In this document: positions 43,939 through 54,000 of the stretch, in pieces
Position numbering within the stretch: the stretch's first letter is position 1
Layout: every line of letters begins with the position of its first letter
Source of the DNA: CAYNZV01 sp965217095
GTDB lineage: Bacteria > Latescibacterota > UBA2968 > UBA8231
Length of the DNA stretch: 64,000 bases
Direction: 5' to 3'
Assembly: GCA_965217095.1 (NCBI GenBank)
Contig: OZ244235.1
Span: forward strand, 3,844,001 to 3,908,000
Notes under the pieces: model-generated
What the model was told of the DNA's origin: nothing
What the model saw: only the letters and a program-made list of their open reading frames with translations
Databases searched by the model: none
Made by a program: the position numbers and the translations under genes

Positions 43939-46235
43939 TGCGAAATAGTTTCGTAGTGCCTCGACGACAGCGCCCCTCTGGCCTGCGTTAGAAGCGATTC
44001 GGTGGTGGCGTGGGTACTCTCCAGAAGCGGACTGTTGATGCCATGCCTGCGCAGATTCCTCAGCCGTGATGCGTTTAGCTCGTAGGTGTCCGTCGCGATC
44101 TGCAAACCGGTTTGATTGAGACGGGGATACCGCGCCGCTGCGAAACCGGAACCGGTCGGGCGCGTCCCGTTGCCGTTGAGCAGAAGTAGCGCTCGACCTA
44201 TTCGGAACCGCCCGCCGGTCATGGTAAACTTGGCGGCGACACCTGGTGGCAAAAACGCAACGGCCACTTGCTCCACGCCACTGCCGGTGCTGTTGAAATA
44301 TCCTCGCGTTGCGATTTCGTCCGGCGTTGCCGTGGTCGAGAAGCCGAAGTTCACCGGTCGTGCATCGGAATCGGCGTCCAAGATTTCCAGATGTTCCAGC
44401 GTTTTCATGCTGAGCGGATCGAACGTGTCGAACAGGGTGATCGGTTGACACCAGAACCCGACCAAGGGGGAGAGCTCCTTCTCCAGCTGGTCCATGCGGA
44501 TCTCGTTGGGGTACTGCTGGACTCCGAACGGGCCGCGATCCAGTGCGAAGTTCAGCTCCCCCGTATGGTCGTCGGTGCGGAACATCTCCACCTGAATCGG
44601 TTTGAGGTACAGGGTGCGGGCTTCGACCCCTTCGAACGAGAAGCGGCCTTCCCCATCGCTCAGCGCCAGCGGATCCATGCGCACGCCCATAATGACATGA
44701 TGTCGAGTGCGAACCCGCACGAGTGCGCCTTCTATTGGGAGGTTCGGGCTATATGCTTGGACCCCCCAAGTAAGCACTCGACCTTCTACGGTGCCGAAGG
44801 AATCCTTGCGCGGGTCGATCTGCGTTCCAGCGGTGGGATCGCTCAACAGCTCGATCAGGAGTGAGCCGAGGAAATTCGTCTGCTCTTCGAGCTGCTCCAC
44901 ATCGACCAGGTGCGGTAGATCCAACGGCGAGTCGAAAGCATTCCTAATGTCTCCGGCAGTGACAAAGGTCAAGCCCAAAAAGCCGGCGAGGTTTGCCACC
45001 GCACCCTGCACCGGAATCTGTTCTGGTACGGCTCCAAGCAGCACCCGTTCACGGAGCGGTTTTAGCTCGCCGCCCAGGATCAACCGGCCCTGGCGCCGTT
45101 CGCGTTCGTAATGGTGGGCGAAGCGCTCGATGGCTTCGTAGATGGGCGGCCGGATCTTGCGCACCCTGTAGGGTGATCCGGCTTGTATCAGACCGATCCT
45201 ACTGCCATGGCTGCTGAGATCGAGGCCCACGTAATAAGCCAGCTCGAGGTCGTCGAACCCATCGCCGAGGGCGGACAATCCCCCGCGACGCACGGCGCCG
45301 ACCAGATCGCGCATGCCCGCAAGGCTTTGAAAATGGCCTGGCGTGGCGGCGAGAATGACGGTGCGCGGCAGACGCTCGTCTTGCAGTAGCCTGGCGATCT
45401 CGAGCCATGCGGCCACCCCGGAAGCCTGTTCCGCGCCCGGAGAAATAGCCGGAATGGGGGAGATGGCGTCGTAATAGCAGCCCACCATCACCGCCTCGTG
45501 GCGCAGTTGCGGATCGGTGCCTGGAAGTACGGCGATCACCGTCGTCGCCGGGGTTTCCTGCCACGTCATCCTTCCCTGCAGCCGAGCCCGAGCAGCACCC
45601 TGTTTGGCCAGGTCTCGCAGTCGGATGGCCTCTTTTCCCGCCGCGTAGAATCGGGGCAGATCCGCGGGCGTGGTCAGAAACTTCAACGCCCCTTCCTTGC
45701 GGTGAGTGCGGGATGGCTGCAGGAAGATGACCGCCCGGGCGCCGAGATCGAAGACCGAGACCCAATTGGATCCACAGTTGTATTCGAGCACGAGAATCGC
45801 GTCGTCGATGGGCAAGCCGTCCAGCTCTCCCTGGCGGGCGTGACCGCCGTAGAGCAAGCGAGCTTCGATGCCGGTCGGCGGCAGGGTAGAGGTCCGGGCG
45901 ATATTTGGCCAGACGTGGTAGAGCTGGATGCGGTTTGCCGTCCACTGACGATCCGCCGTGGAATCGTGTTTGCCGGAAGGAGATGCGAGCTCGAGATAAG
46001 CCCCTTGATCCACAGGCACCGGGACCGTAAAGCTGCGGCGACGGATGTCGATTATGCCGGCGGCGGCCAACTGGTTTTCCAAGTATTCGGCAGCCCACAC
46101 AGCGCCGGGATATCCGGTGGTTCTAGAGCCGTGGGTGGAGAGGGACCGGATGTGATCGCCAAGCGACCCACCCCATACCGGCGGCACGAAAGCGGCGGCC
46201 ACTAACCCTGCAATAGCCGCCAGAAGGAACCCCAA
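43935..46235 (-). CDS. Secreted M28-peptidase-like protein with degenerate active site
   Basis: This 766-residue protein has an N-terminal signal or anchor (LLAAIAGLVAAAFVPPVWG). A PA-like insert (residues 110-220) precedes an M28-like domain whose first metal-ligand stretch reads VGCYYDAISP and PGAEQASGVAAW, where active enzymes have AHYDS and GADDNASG. The catalytic EE position is GHFQ. A carboxypeptidase-regulatory-like beta domain follows near residues 500-580. It is therefore probably a pseudopeptidase that binds peptides or acts structurally. The start is a TTG without a clear ribosome-binding site. It is the first gene of the long minus-strand block and is joined to the FtsX-like gene by overlap. 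Confidence 0.7.
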   Translation of the reverse strand: MGFLLAAIAGLVAAAFVPPVWGGSLGDHIRSLSTHGSRTTGYPGAVWAAEYLENQLAAAGIIDIRRRSFTVPVPVDQGAYLELASPSGKHDSTADRQWTANRIQLYHVWPNIARTSTLPPTGIEARLLYGGHARQGELDGLPIDDAILVLEYNCGSNWVSVFDLGARAVIFLQPSRTHRKEGALKFLTTPADLPRFYAAGKEAIRLRDLAKQGAARARLQGRMTWQETPATTVIAVLPGTDPQLRHEAVMVGCYYDAISPIPAISPGAEQASGVAAWLEIARLLQDERLPRTVILAATPGHFQSLAGMRDLVGAVRRGGLSALGDGFDDLELAYYVGLDLSSHGSRIGLIQAGSPYRVRKIRPPIYEAIERFAHHYERERRQGRLILGGELKPLRERVLLGAVPEQIPVQGAVANLAGFLGLTFVTAGDIRNAFDSPLDLPHLVDVEQLEEQTNFLGSLLIELLSDPTAGTQIDPRKDSFGTVEGRVLTWGVQAYSPNLPIEGALVRVRTRHHVIMGVRMDPLALSDGEGRFSFEGVEARTLYLKPIQVEMFRTDDHTGELNFALDRGPFGVQQYPNEIRMDQLEKELSPLVGFWCQPITLFDTFDPLSMKTLEHLEILDADSDARPVNFGFSTTATPDEIATRGYFNSTGSGVEQVAVAFLPPGVAAKFTMTGGRFRIGRALLLLNGNGTRPTGSGFAAARYPRLNQTGLQIATDTYELNASRLRNLRRHGINSPLLESTHATTESLLTQARGALSSRHYETISH

Positions 46236-46253
46236 CTCTTGACAGTTTGGCCT

Positions 46254-46281
46254 GCCAAAGGCGAAGTGCCAAAGGCGAAGT
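46254..46281. repeat. Perfect 14-bp tandem duplication
   Basis: GCCAAAGGCGAAGT occurs twice in a row between the divergent pseudopeptidase and sigma-factor genes. It could alter spacing in the promoter region of either gene. Confidence 0.8.
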
Positions 46282-46352
46282 TTTTATTCGACTTACAGCT
46301 CATGCGAAGAAACCGCAGGCGTTTGGTGTCCTGTACAGTGTAGCAGTATCCT

Positions 46353-46940
46353 ATGAAGCTTCTCAGTTCTGGAGAAAACCAACGCATTCAGCGCATCGTC
46401 GACGGCGACGAACTGGCTTATCAGTCGCTTATCCGCGACTACTACTCGCTGGCCTACAACCTGGCGTGCAAGATGCTCAACAATCGTCAGGATGCCGAGG
46501 AAGTGGTCCAGGATGCGTTTGTCAAGATTCGCGAGGCCCTGGACAGCTTCCGGGGCGACGCGTCGCTGAAAACGTGGATCCTGCGCATTGTCATGCGGCT
46601 GAGCCTGAACCGCCGCCGCGATCGCTCCCGCAGCTCGTGGAACCGCATGGGTCTTCACAAAATGGCAGCGGTGGGGGAGGAGGAAGCAGCCGATTCGCCG
46701 ATGGTGCAGCAGAGCCCCGAGGCGGAGTTGATTTCGCGGGAGACAGGAGGGCGCGTTCTGGCATTGATCGATGAGCTACCCGAGCCGTTGCGTCAGGCGC
46801 TTGTTCTAAACAGCATTGACGAGTTGTCGTACGAAGAGATCGGCCGCATTTTGCGAATCCCGCTGGGAACTGTCAGCTCGCGCATCTACGCGGGCCGCAA
46901 AAAACTGGCTAAGAAACTGCAGGAACATGATCTACTCTAA
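46353..46940 (+). CDS. ECF-type RNA polymerase sigma factor
   Basis: This 195-residue sigma factor has a region 2 (YQSLIRDYYSLAYNLACKML, then DAEEVVQDAFVKI and GDASLKTWILRIVMRLSLNRRRD) and a region 4 (LPEPLRQALVLNSIDELSYE and IGRILRIPLGTVSSRIYAGR). It belongs to the RpoE-like ECF group that responds to envelope signals. The gene is followed by an anti-sigma-like gene 93 bases on. It is divergent from the pseudopeptidase-FtsX block, which it may regulate; that is inference. Confidence 0.92.
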   Translation: MKLLSSGENQRIQRIVDGDELAYQSLIRDYYSLAYNLACKMLNNRQDAEEVVQDAFVKIREALDSFRGDASLKTWILRIVMRLSLNRRRDRSRSSWNRMGLHKMAAVGEEEAADSPMVQQSPEAELISRETGGRVLALIDELPEPLRQALVLNSIDELSYEEIGRILRIPLGTVSSRIYAGRKKLAKKLQEHDLL

Positions 46941-47033
46941 CGATTTTTGCGTTGGGTCGCGAGTTGAGGCGGAGCGATTGCTCACCCGAGGAGCACCCGG
47001 CAGCACACTTGCAAGGACACCCGGAGGGAATCG

Positions 47034-47390
47034 ATGAAACTGCCGTGGCGAAGAGATGCGGATGGGCACAGAATCTCCGCTTATTTGGACGGCGAGCTAG
47101 ACCAGACGGAAGAGCTCGAACTTGCGGATCGGTTGGTATTCGACCAGAACCTGCGAGAGAGAATGGCTGACGTCAGACAGGTGGACGCGATGGCGATCGC
47201 GGCCCTTTCCGTCGATCCAGTACCTGACCCAGCAGCGACAGCCGAGAGACTGGTAGCGGAGATCGACACGTCGCCGGTGACACCTTCGGCGTCGGCCCGC
47301 AACCTCAAACCTGCCCTTTACGCCTCCGTCGGCATTTTGCTCACGGTAGGAATCACCTTCGTCGGCTTGAGGCGACGGGGATTGGTTTGA
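47034..47390 (+). CDS. Anti-sigma-factor-like membrane protein
   Basis: This 118-residue protein has an N-terminal segment ISAYLDGELDQTEELELADR typical of anti-sigma domains (but without the zinc HxxxCxxC site) and one C-terminal membrane helix (LYASVGILLTVGITFVGL). Its position after the ECF sigma gene and its single membrane span fit a membrane-bound anti-sigma factor. Confidence 0.78.
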   Translation: MKLPWRRDADGHRISAYLDGELDQTEELELADRLVFDQNLRERMADVRQVDAMAIAALSVDPVPDPAATAERLVAEIDTSPVTPSASARNLKPALYASVGILLTVGITFVGLRRRGLV

Positions 47391-47403
47391 TCGGACGATT
47401 GCC

Positions 47404-48294
47404 ATGAGCTGGTTCGAACGTATGAAGAAGGGATTCCAGACGCGGATCCGACGCGATTTGTCGGAGAGCATCTGGAGCAAATGTCCCGACTGTGGTCACG
47501 CCACCTACAACTACGCTCTGGAGCGCGGTTTTTGGATCTGTCCTGATTGCGGCCACCATATGCACATCGGGCACCAGGAGTACACCGAGATCCTGGTGGA
47601 CGACGGCAGCTTCGCAGAACTCGATGCGGAGATAACCGCGGCGGATCCCCTCAAATTCAAAGACGACAAGCGTTACGTCGACAAGCTAAAGGCGAGCAGA
47701 AAAGCAAGCGAACTGAACGAGGCAATCTATACGGGGACCGCGCGGATCGGAGGGCACCCGGTCGCCCTGGGCGTAATGGACACCCGTTTTATCATGGGCA
47801 GCTTGGGGGGAGCAACCGGTGAAAAGATCGCCCGCTTGATCGACCGCGCCATCGCCGACCGTCGGACCCTGATTCTGATCTGCCAATCCGGCGGCGCACG
47901 AATGCAGGAAAGCGCGTATTCCCTGATGCAGATGGCGAAGGTGAGCGCCAAACTCAATCAGCTTTCGCAAGCGGGGCTTCTCTACATCGCCCTGCTGACC
48001 GATCCCACCTATGGAGGAGTCAGCGCCAGCTTCGGCATGCTCGGCGACCTGATCATCGCCGAGCCTCGTGCGCGTGTCGGTTTCGCCGGCCAATCGGTGA
48101 TCAAACAGTTCCTGGCCACCGACGAACTGCCCAACGGATTCCAGATGGCGGAAACCGTACTGGAACACGGTTTCGTCGACTGCATTGTGTCTCGCGAGGA
48201 GATGGCCGCCACCTTGACGCGGTTGATCGCGATGCTTGCCCCCGCTGCAGACCTCCGCGCCCAAAAGGATTTTGAGACGGCGCTGGCGGTGTAG
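47404..48294 (+). CDS. accD: Acetyl-CoA carboxylase carboxyltransferase subunit beta
   Basis: AccD forms, with AccA, the carboxyltransferase that makes malonyl-CoA for fatty acid synthesis. The 296-residue protein has the N-terminal zinc ribbon CPDCGHATYN...CPDCGHHM, the crotonase-fold core with GSLGGATGEKIARLID and the oxyanion GGARMQES, and YGGVSASFGMLGDLIIAEP. It lies 13 bases after the anti-sigma gene. Confidence 0.97.
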   Translation: MSWFERMKKGFQTRIRRDLSESIWSKCPDCGHATYNYALERGFWICPDCGHHMHIGHQEYTEILVDDGSFAELDAEITAADPLKFKDDKRYVDKLKASRKASELNEAIYTGTARIGGHPVALGVMDTRFIMGSLGGATGEKIARLIDRAIADRRTLILICQSGGARMQESAYSLMQMAKVSAKLNQLSQAGLLYIALLTDPTYGGVSASFGMLGDLIIAEPRARVGFAGQSVIKQFLATDELPNGFQMAETVLEHGFVDCIVSREEMAATLTRLIAMLAPAADLRAQKDFETALAV

Positions 48295-48333
48295 GCCCGC
48301 GTTCAAGAAAAAGGAAACTTCTCACTCTTTCGA

Positions 48334-49665
48334 TCAAAAGACGTTGCGGTACTTCAATCCGAAGTAGCGCTGCTCCCTTGAGCTGCCGAAGTCTACCCTG
48401 ACGACAAAATCGGAGTTCCAGTAAAGCCGCAAGCCCGCTCCCGCGGTTGCGTGAAATCCCGACAGACCGAACTGGTCCAGATTGCGCCACACCCTACCGG
48501 TGTCAAAAAACGATGCTACGTGCCACTCCAGGTACTGTTTCAAGACCCGGTAGGTTGAGATGTGGTAGCGGAACTCGGTGTTCGTAAAGAAGCGGACGTC
48601 GTCGGTAAATCTTTGCCGGTCAAACCCGCGGAGAGAATCGCTACCCCCCAGGCCCTTGATCCGTCGACTACCGCCGATCTGACCATAGGCGTAGAGCGGG
48701 ACCGAACCATCCAGGGCCTCGAACACGGTCCGGTGTGCCAGGTTGACCCGGCTAGTGAGCCGTCTGTAACGGGCATCGGTGAAAGTGTAGCGCCGAAAAT
48801 CGATGTCCTCGAAGCTGGGGTGGAGCGCCAGGAGAGAATTCTTGGAGGTTTCATACGACCATTCGTGAAACGTGCCAGAGCGCGCGATCACCACATCATC
48901 CCTGCTATCCCATTGCAAGGTGAAGCTCACGAATCCGGTCCACCCGTCTGTCACGTCGTCCGGGAACCCTTCGTCAACCAGGATGGATCGATCCCCGCGC
49001 GTGGCGACACTGGTGTTTTCCAACCCGAAACCGACCAACATGGAGACCGGACCTTCGATTTCGCGTAAGAGACTGAATATGAAACGCGGCGTTTCGAGGA
49101 CATAATAGTAATAGTTCTCATCACGATATTCGGGATTGTCCTCGTCCTCGGTATACGCTTTCACGAATTTGCTGTTGTTGCCCAGACCGTAATATCGAGT
49201 GCGAATATCCTTTCGGGTACCGGCAAGAAGCCGCACGCCGAACCCGGTGCCTTTGATGCGCGGCACCTTTAGCCGCACCGAGTATCTGGCACCTCCTTCG
49301 TCGGAGCGCAATGTGTTGAAGGTGAGCTTGTAGCGATAGGGTCGGCGGCGATAATCCGACCACTGGACTCGGGCACCGTAATTCCATCCCGTGTTCGGAC
49401 TGAAATAAACGATCGGAAGACCCGTGAAGCCGTACGGGATGCCATTGAGCGAGAACTGACGCCGTCGTCCGACCCAGCGCACCACTTCGACGGTCTGCTT
49501 GGTAGCGGTGTCATGGTTTCGTTGTAGCTGCTTTTCAGCCGCAGCTGACGCTGCCGTCGACGTCGAGTCATCGCTGGTTTCCTCGGACAAAATCATCGCC
49601 GGCCACAGCACCGCCAGCACCATGATCGAGATTGCGTTGCATCGCAAACGATCCATTGGGGGCAT
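48334..49665 (-). CDS. Omp85/BamA-type surface-antigen outer-membrane barrel, POTRA-less
   Basis: This 443-residue protein has a signal sequence (ISIMVLAVLWPAMILSEE) and then a short polar region. A beta-barrel of the bacterial surface antigen family follows, with GIPYGFTGLPIVYFSPNTG, the IKGLGGSDSLRGFDRQRF segment (Omp85 RGF-type motif), and terminal FGLKYRNVF ending in phenylalanine, the outer-membrane insertion signal. No POTRA domains precede it, so it is a transport or structural barrel rather than BamA itself. It is convergent with accD and follows surE on the minus strand. Confidence 0.82.
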   Translation of the reverse strand: MPPMDRLRCNAISIMVLAVLWPAMILSEETSDDSTSTAASAAAEKQLQRNHDTATKQTVEVVRWVGRRRQFSLNGIPYGFTGLPIVYFSPNTGWNYGARVQWSDYRRRPYRYKLTFNTLRSDEGGARYSVRLKVPRIKGTGFGVRLLAGTRKDIRTRYYGLGNNSKFVKAYTEDEDNPEYRDENYYYYVLETPRFIFSLLREIEGPVSMLVGFGLENTSVATRGDRSILVDEGFPDDVTDGWTGFVSFTLQWDSRDDVVIARSGTFHEWSYETSKNSLLALHPSFEDIDFRRYTFTDARYRRLTSRVNLAHRTVFEALDGSVPLYAYGQIGGSRRIKGLGGSDSLRGFDRQRFTDDVRFFTNTEFRYHISTYRVLKQYLEWHVASFFDTGRVWRNLDQFGLSGFHATAGAGLRLYWNSDFVVRVDFGSSREQRYFGLKYRNVF

Positions 49666-49674
49666 AACCGTAAC

Positions 49675-50511
49675 TCAGCTATCCAGGGATGAGCGTTCGA
49701 AGCGGCTTGCCTCGGAGGGTTCCAAGGCTACATCCTGCTTCAAGCGGATAGGCGTAATGGAGACCTCGTTGCGCTCGAGGGCTGTGAGATCTCCGTCAGA
49801 ACTCTCCGTGCGCTCGAGTCGCATGGGTCCGTGCCGAAATTTGTGTGTCGCCTCCGCAGCTTCGAAGAAAGGGCCGTAGGTGCACGCCTCGAGTCCGGTT
49901 ACGCGACGCCGGCATCGAGGTCCGATATCGCGAGGCATATTTACGTTGAGGAAGGAGACGTCCGGCGGCAGCCCTGAACGCAGCAGTTCCTCGACGATCT
50001 CGAGCGTCACCTCTACCGCGCTGGCAATGCGATCGGAAAACGTCGGGCTCAAAGGGTCGCGCCGACGCCAGCGACCGTACTCGTCGGAATCGAGACCGAG
50101 GGAAAACGCCGCTGCGGGGACCCCGCTGAGGGCACATTCTGCCGCCGCGCCGACGGTACCGGAACTTACGAAGTAGGCCACTCCCGCGTTCGTGCCCATG
50201 TTGATTCCGGAAACGGCGAGCATGGGGCAGCTGTCGAAGAGATTGTGAATGGCAATGTTGGCGCAGTCGGCGGGATAACCCCCACTCACCGTCCAGATCG
50301 GAATACGGTCAATCTCCACCTGCTTTGCTTCGAGGGTTCCGGACCGTGACAACATCTTACTCGTCCAGCTGCGTTCTTCGTTTGGCACGACCGCGCGCAC
50401 TGGTGCCATCGCGGACAATGCCCGCACCAGTGGAATCAAGGTTGGTGAATCCCGGCCATCGTCGTTGGTAACCAAGATCCATTGCTTTTTACTCGATGTG
50501 TCCGAGGTCAC
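49675..50511 (-). CDS. surE: 5'/3'-nucleotidase SurE
   Basis: SurE dephosphorylates nucleoside monophosphates. The 278-residue protein has ILVTNDDGRDSPTLIPLVRA with the DD metal site, the SGINMGTNAGVAYFVSSGTV motif, and ECALSGVPAAAFSL, all characteristic. Its C-terminal 30 residues are not conserved. It lies nine bases upstream of the barrel gene on the same strand. Confidence 0.93.
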   Translation of the reverse strand: MTSDTSSKKQWILVTNDDGRDSPTLIPLVRALSAMAPVRAVVPNEERSWTSKMLSRSGTLEAKQVEIDRIPIWTVSGGYPADCANIAIHNLFDSCPMLAVSGINMGTNAGVAYFVSSGTVGAAAECALSGVPAAAFSLGLDSDEYGRWRRRDPLSPTFSDRIASAVEVTLEIVEELLRSGLPPDVSFLNVNMPRDIGPRCRRRVTGLEACTYGPFFEAAEATHKFRHGPMRLERTESSDGDLTALERNEVSITPIRLKQDVALEPSEASRFERSSLDS

Positions 50512-50574
50512 AGAATCAACTCACGTTTACGGATATTCTTAGGCTTGCCGCCTTCTGCGACCAGCCGGGCCGCA

Positions 50575-50580
50575 TATAAT
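50575..50580 (+). promoter_or_regulatory. Possible -10 element (TATAAT)
   Basis: A perfect TATAAT lies 50 bases before the small gene at 50630 in an AT-rich stretch. No good -35 hexamer is found at the right distance, so the assignment is weak. Confidence 0.35.
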
Positions 50581-50629
50581 AACAAAATATTAGCTGTCCA
50601 CGAACACGCGATTTGATTATTTTTACTGA

Positions 50630-50902
50630 ATGGATGACGTATCCGTTCTCCGAGAGCTGGAAAACCTGGCGGATGAGTTCGGCCTAGATATTCGTTACGA
50701 AACCATCGACGGGCGTGGTGGTTTGTGTCGTGTTGGAGATAGACGATGCCTCATCCTGAACAGATCCTCTTCACTGAGCGAACTCGTTCGGCGTCTCAGC
50801 CTGGCCCTGAGCCGCTTTCCCCTGGAAGATGTTTTCATCAACCCGCACGTAAGAGAGCTTCTGCAGGAGCGGGCGGGTCGGTCTCTCTTGAAGGTCTCGT
50901 AG
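50630..50902 (+). CDS. Small conserved hypothetical protein
   Basis: This 90-residue cytoplasmic protein has no membrane segment. ENLADEFGLDIRYETIDGRG, GLCRVGDRRCLILN and FINPHVRELLQERAG resemble a short family found across deltaproteobacteria and FCB bacteria without known function. It precedes the giant secreted protein by 100 bases. Confidence 0.6.
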   Translation: MDDVSVLRELENLADEFGLDIRYETIDGRGGLCRVGDRRCLILNRSSSLSELVRRLSLALSRFPLEDVFINPHVRELLQERAGRSLLKVS

Positions 50903-51002
50903 CTCTTCAAGAAATCGAGACTGGCCTCTCTGTTGACAGAGAAGTCTCTGGTGCGCCTTGCGCCCCCTTTCGCCTGAGAACCGCGAAGGAACCAAAAAGC
51001 CG

Positions 51003-54000
51003 ATGTTGCGCTCCTTGATCTCAATGGCGGCGTTTTGCCTGTTCGTCGCCCACCCCGCGGATGCTCTGCGGTTCTACGTCGACGGCACGCCGGCGGTCAA
51101 CGATACCACATCGCCAGTCGGCGACGACCGCCGCAGCGTCCAGAGTGCGCAAGTTTCTTCGACGCCGCTCAAAACGATAACCCAGGCCCTGAAGCTGGCT
51201 AGTCTGATCTCAGAAGGTCGTCCGCATGTCATCGAGGTCGCACCAGGCACCTACTCTCCGAGTCGGGGCGAGACGTTTCCGCTAGTGGTGACCGATCCGA
51301 ACGTCTTTATGGAAACTACGGGGTTGACCGTATTCGATGCCGAAGGCCTCACCAATCACGTCGAGATCACCGCCGCCACTTCGGATTTTCTCTTGAACGG
51401 GATCGACTTCGTAAACGGCTTATCTGACAGCGGCGGCGTCGTCCAAGCGGTATCCTGCTCATTGCGCGTGGTAAACTGCCGATTCTTCGACAACCGTGCG
51501 ACCGCTGCAGGTCACGTGATCTACTCGCAAGACGGCCGGCTTCAATTTGCCAACAATGTCGTGCGCAATAACGGTGGGTTCGACGACACCACAGCCGTCA
51601 TCGAGATTCATCACACCTTCGCCGACACCAGCCAAAGGGACCAGATCCGGAACAATACCTTCTACCGGAATTCTGCACCGGCGATTCAGTCGTCAGGAAA
51701 TCGCACTGACATAAGCAACAACATCTTTCTCGATCCGGGCACTCCCGCACTGCGCGATCTTTCGACGACAGAAGATCCGCTGTTGCGCTACAATCTTTTT
51801 TGGGAAGCGAATGTACTCTACATCTCCGACAAGTCAGACACCGTACAGATCGCCAAGGCCTCGTTCGACACGTTACAGTTTTCCGAGGTCGGCATTTCCG
51901 TACCGTCCTTCGTAACAGTAGCCCCACCCGTCAAAACCCTGCTGGCGATAGTCGACACGGTTACCCTCGAAGAGTTGGGAGTTAGAGTACCAGCGTTTGT
52001 CACCAATGTTCCCGACACCCTCGCCACGGTGGATCAACCCTACAGCTACTCCATCACAGTGTCGGGCGACTCCAGCCAGTACGTATTTAAAGGGGTCACT
52101 CTGCCGTCGACCGTGTCGTCTCAGACCCTGGAGCAGAACCGGCGGATCGAATGGACCCCGACTCTCAATGACACCGGTCGGGCCCAGCTCAAGATCGAGA
52201 TTACCACACCGGGAGGAGCCGTCGACACACTTGAGTATCCCGTGGCCGTTTTCACTGTGTCTAACTTTCCCGACACGACCGTCTTTATTCCGGTTTTGAA
52301 CGATACGGGACGCACCATCGGGATGGCGACCGAAGACATCCGAATCGAGGTGCCGCATACGGCGGGGGAGAGCTACAACTTCAGGATTGAGGTGGAGGGC
52401 AACCGATCGGCCTACAACTTCAACCCGCTGATCCTGCCCGCGGGGGTCTCCAGCTCCGACGTGGACAATCTTGGGGAGATCAACTGGGCGACTACGCTTG
52501 CCGATACCGGAAGCAACCGGATTCAGGTGGAAATAATAGATCCCACCGGCAATCTCGGTACTCTCGACTACAAGGTACGGGTGTTCTCGAGTTCCACGTT
52601 TCCCGATACCAGTCTGAAGGGAGATGTCATAACGGCTTCGGTTGTTCAAGACACAACCAGTGCCATCAATTCGCTGAACGCTTTGGTGCCCAGTTTCTCC
52701 TCCGCGGCAAGTGCGGGGGGCAACCTTTTTGCCAATCCGACCTTCCTCGACACCACCATCAACCGCTTCGAGTTGGTGGTGGGATCTCCGGCGAACGACG
52801 CTGGAAATCCCGTGGTTGCGCTTCAGGATGGGACCGTAAATCGGAACAACATTGGCAACGATGGCGGCCCTGCCCATGCCGGAGCGCCGACCCCCGGCAG
52901 TTTCTCCGAGCTAAAGATCACCACCTTGCCGGACAGCTTGGCTACGGAGAGCGTCGTCTACAACTTCGACGTGACCTTGGACCCCAGCACGAGCGTCAAT
53001 CTGGTCGACCTGCTGCAGGGGCCGCCGACCATGGCCGCTGCATTCGGCCAGAAACCTCCGATCCAATGGACGCCAACCATTGCCGACACAGGCACGTTTC
53101 AGGTCGGAATCATCGTTTTCACCAACAGTGGTCAGGGACGGCAGTACTATCCGCTTCGCATTCGGCCGCTCAATGACAACCCGGCTATTGGCAGCAGTCC
53201 CGGACTGGCCGCTTTCGAGGATTCGCTCTATACCTACTCACTGGCGGCCACCGACGCCAATGCAGACACCCTTTCCTTCTCCCTCGTCGACGGTCCCCAG
53301 GCGATGACGGTGGACAGCACCAGCGGTTTGGTCCAATGGCTACCTGCCCAAGCCGACATTGGCTCGGTAGCCGTGACGGTGCGGGTTGATGATGGCAAGG
53401 GTGGATTCGCGCTGCAGCAGTTTACCCTTCAGGTTTCGAATACGAACGATCTCCCGCAGTTGACCAGCACACCCGACTCCGTTGCCGTCGAGGATGTTCC
53501 GTTTTCCTACGCCATTGCCGCCACCGATTCGGATCCGGCCGACACCTTGAGCTATAGCGTTACCGCGGGGCCAGCAACAGCTACCATCGATACTGCTGGC
53601 TTGTTCACCTGGACACCAATACAAGCAGACGTTGGAACGCAACAGTTCACCGTTCGCGTTGCCGATCAGAGCGGCGGCGCCGTGACCCAGACCTTTTCCG
53701 TTGCGGTGGCCGAAGTCGACGACCCGCCGGTCATCAGCTCGACACCCGACACCGTGGCCTCGGAAGATCTGTTATACACCTACGCCTTGTCGGCTCTCGA
53801 TGAAGAGGGGGGCCAGCTTACCTTCGAGCTCACCGGACCTGCGGGCATGTCCATCGACACCACCGGCACCGTAGAATGGACCCCTGCCGCCGGCGACATA
53901 GGCAATCAGACCGTAGAGATCCAGATACGAGATCCCGGCGGTTTGCAGTCCACGCAAACCTTTCAACTGCAAGTGTTGGCCGTCAATGACCGACCCGTGA

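Noticed and set aside
43939..44451. N-terminal extension of the FtsX-like frame
   Set aside because: The extension is out of frame with the well-supported pseudopeptidase gene and has the composition of a shadow frame.
50958..51002. Upstream start of the giant secreted protein
   Set aside because: It adds a charged stretch before the signal peptide; ATG 51003 gives a normal signal sequence.
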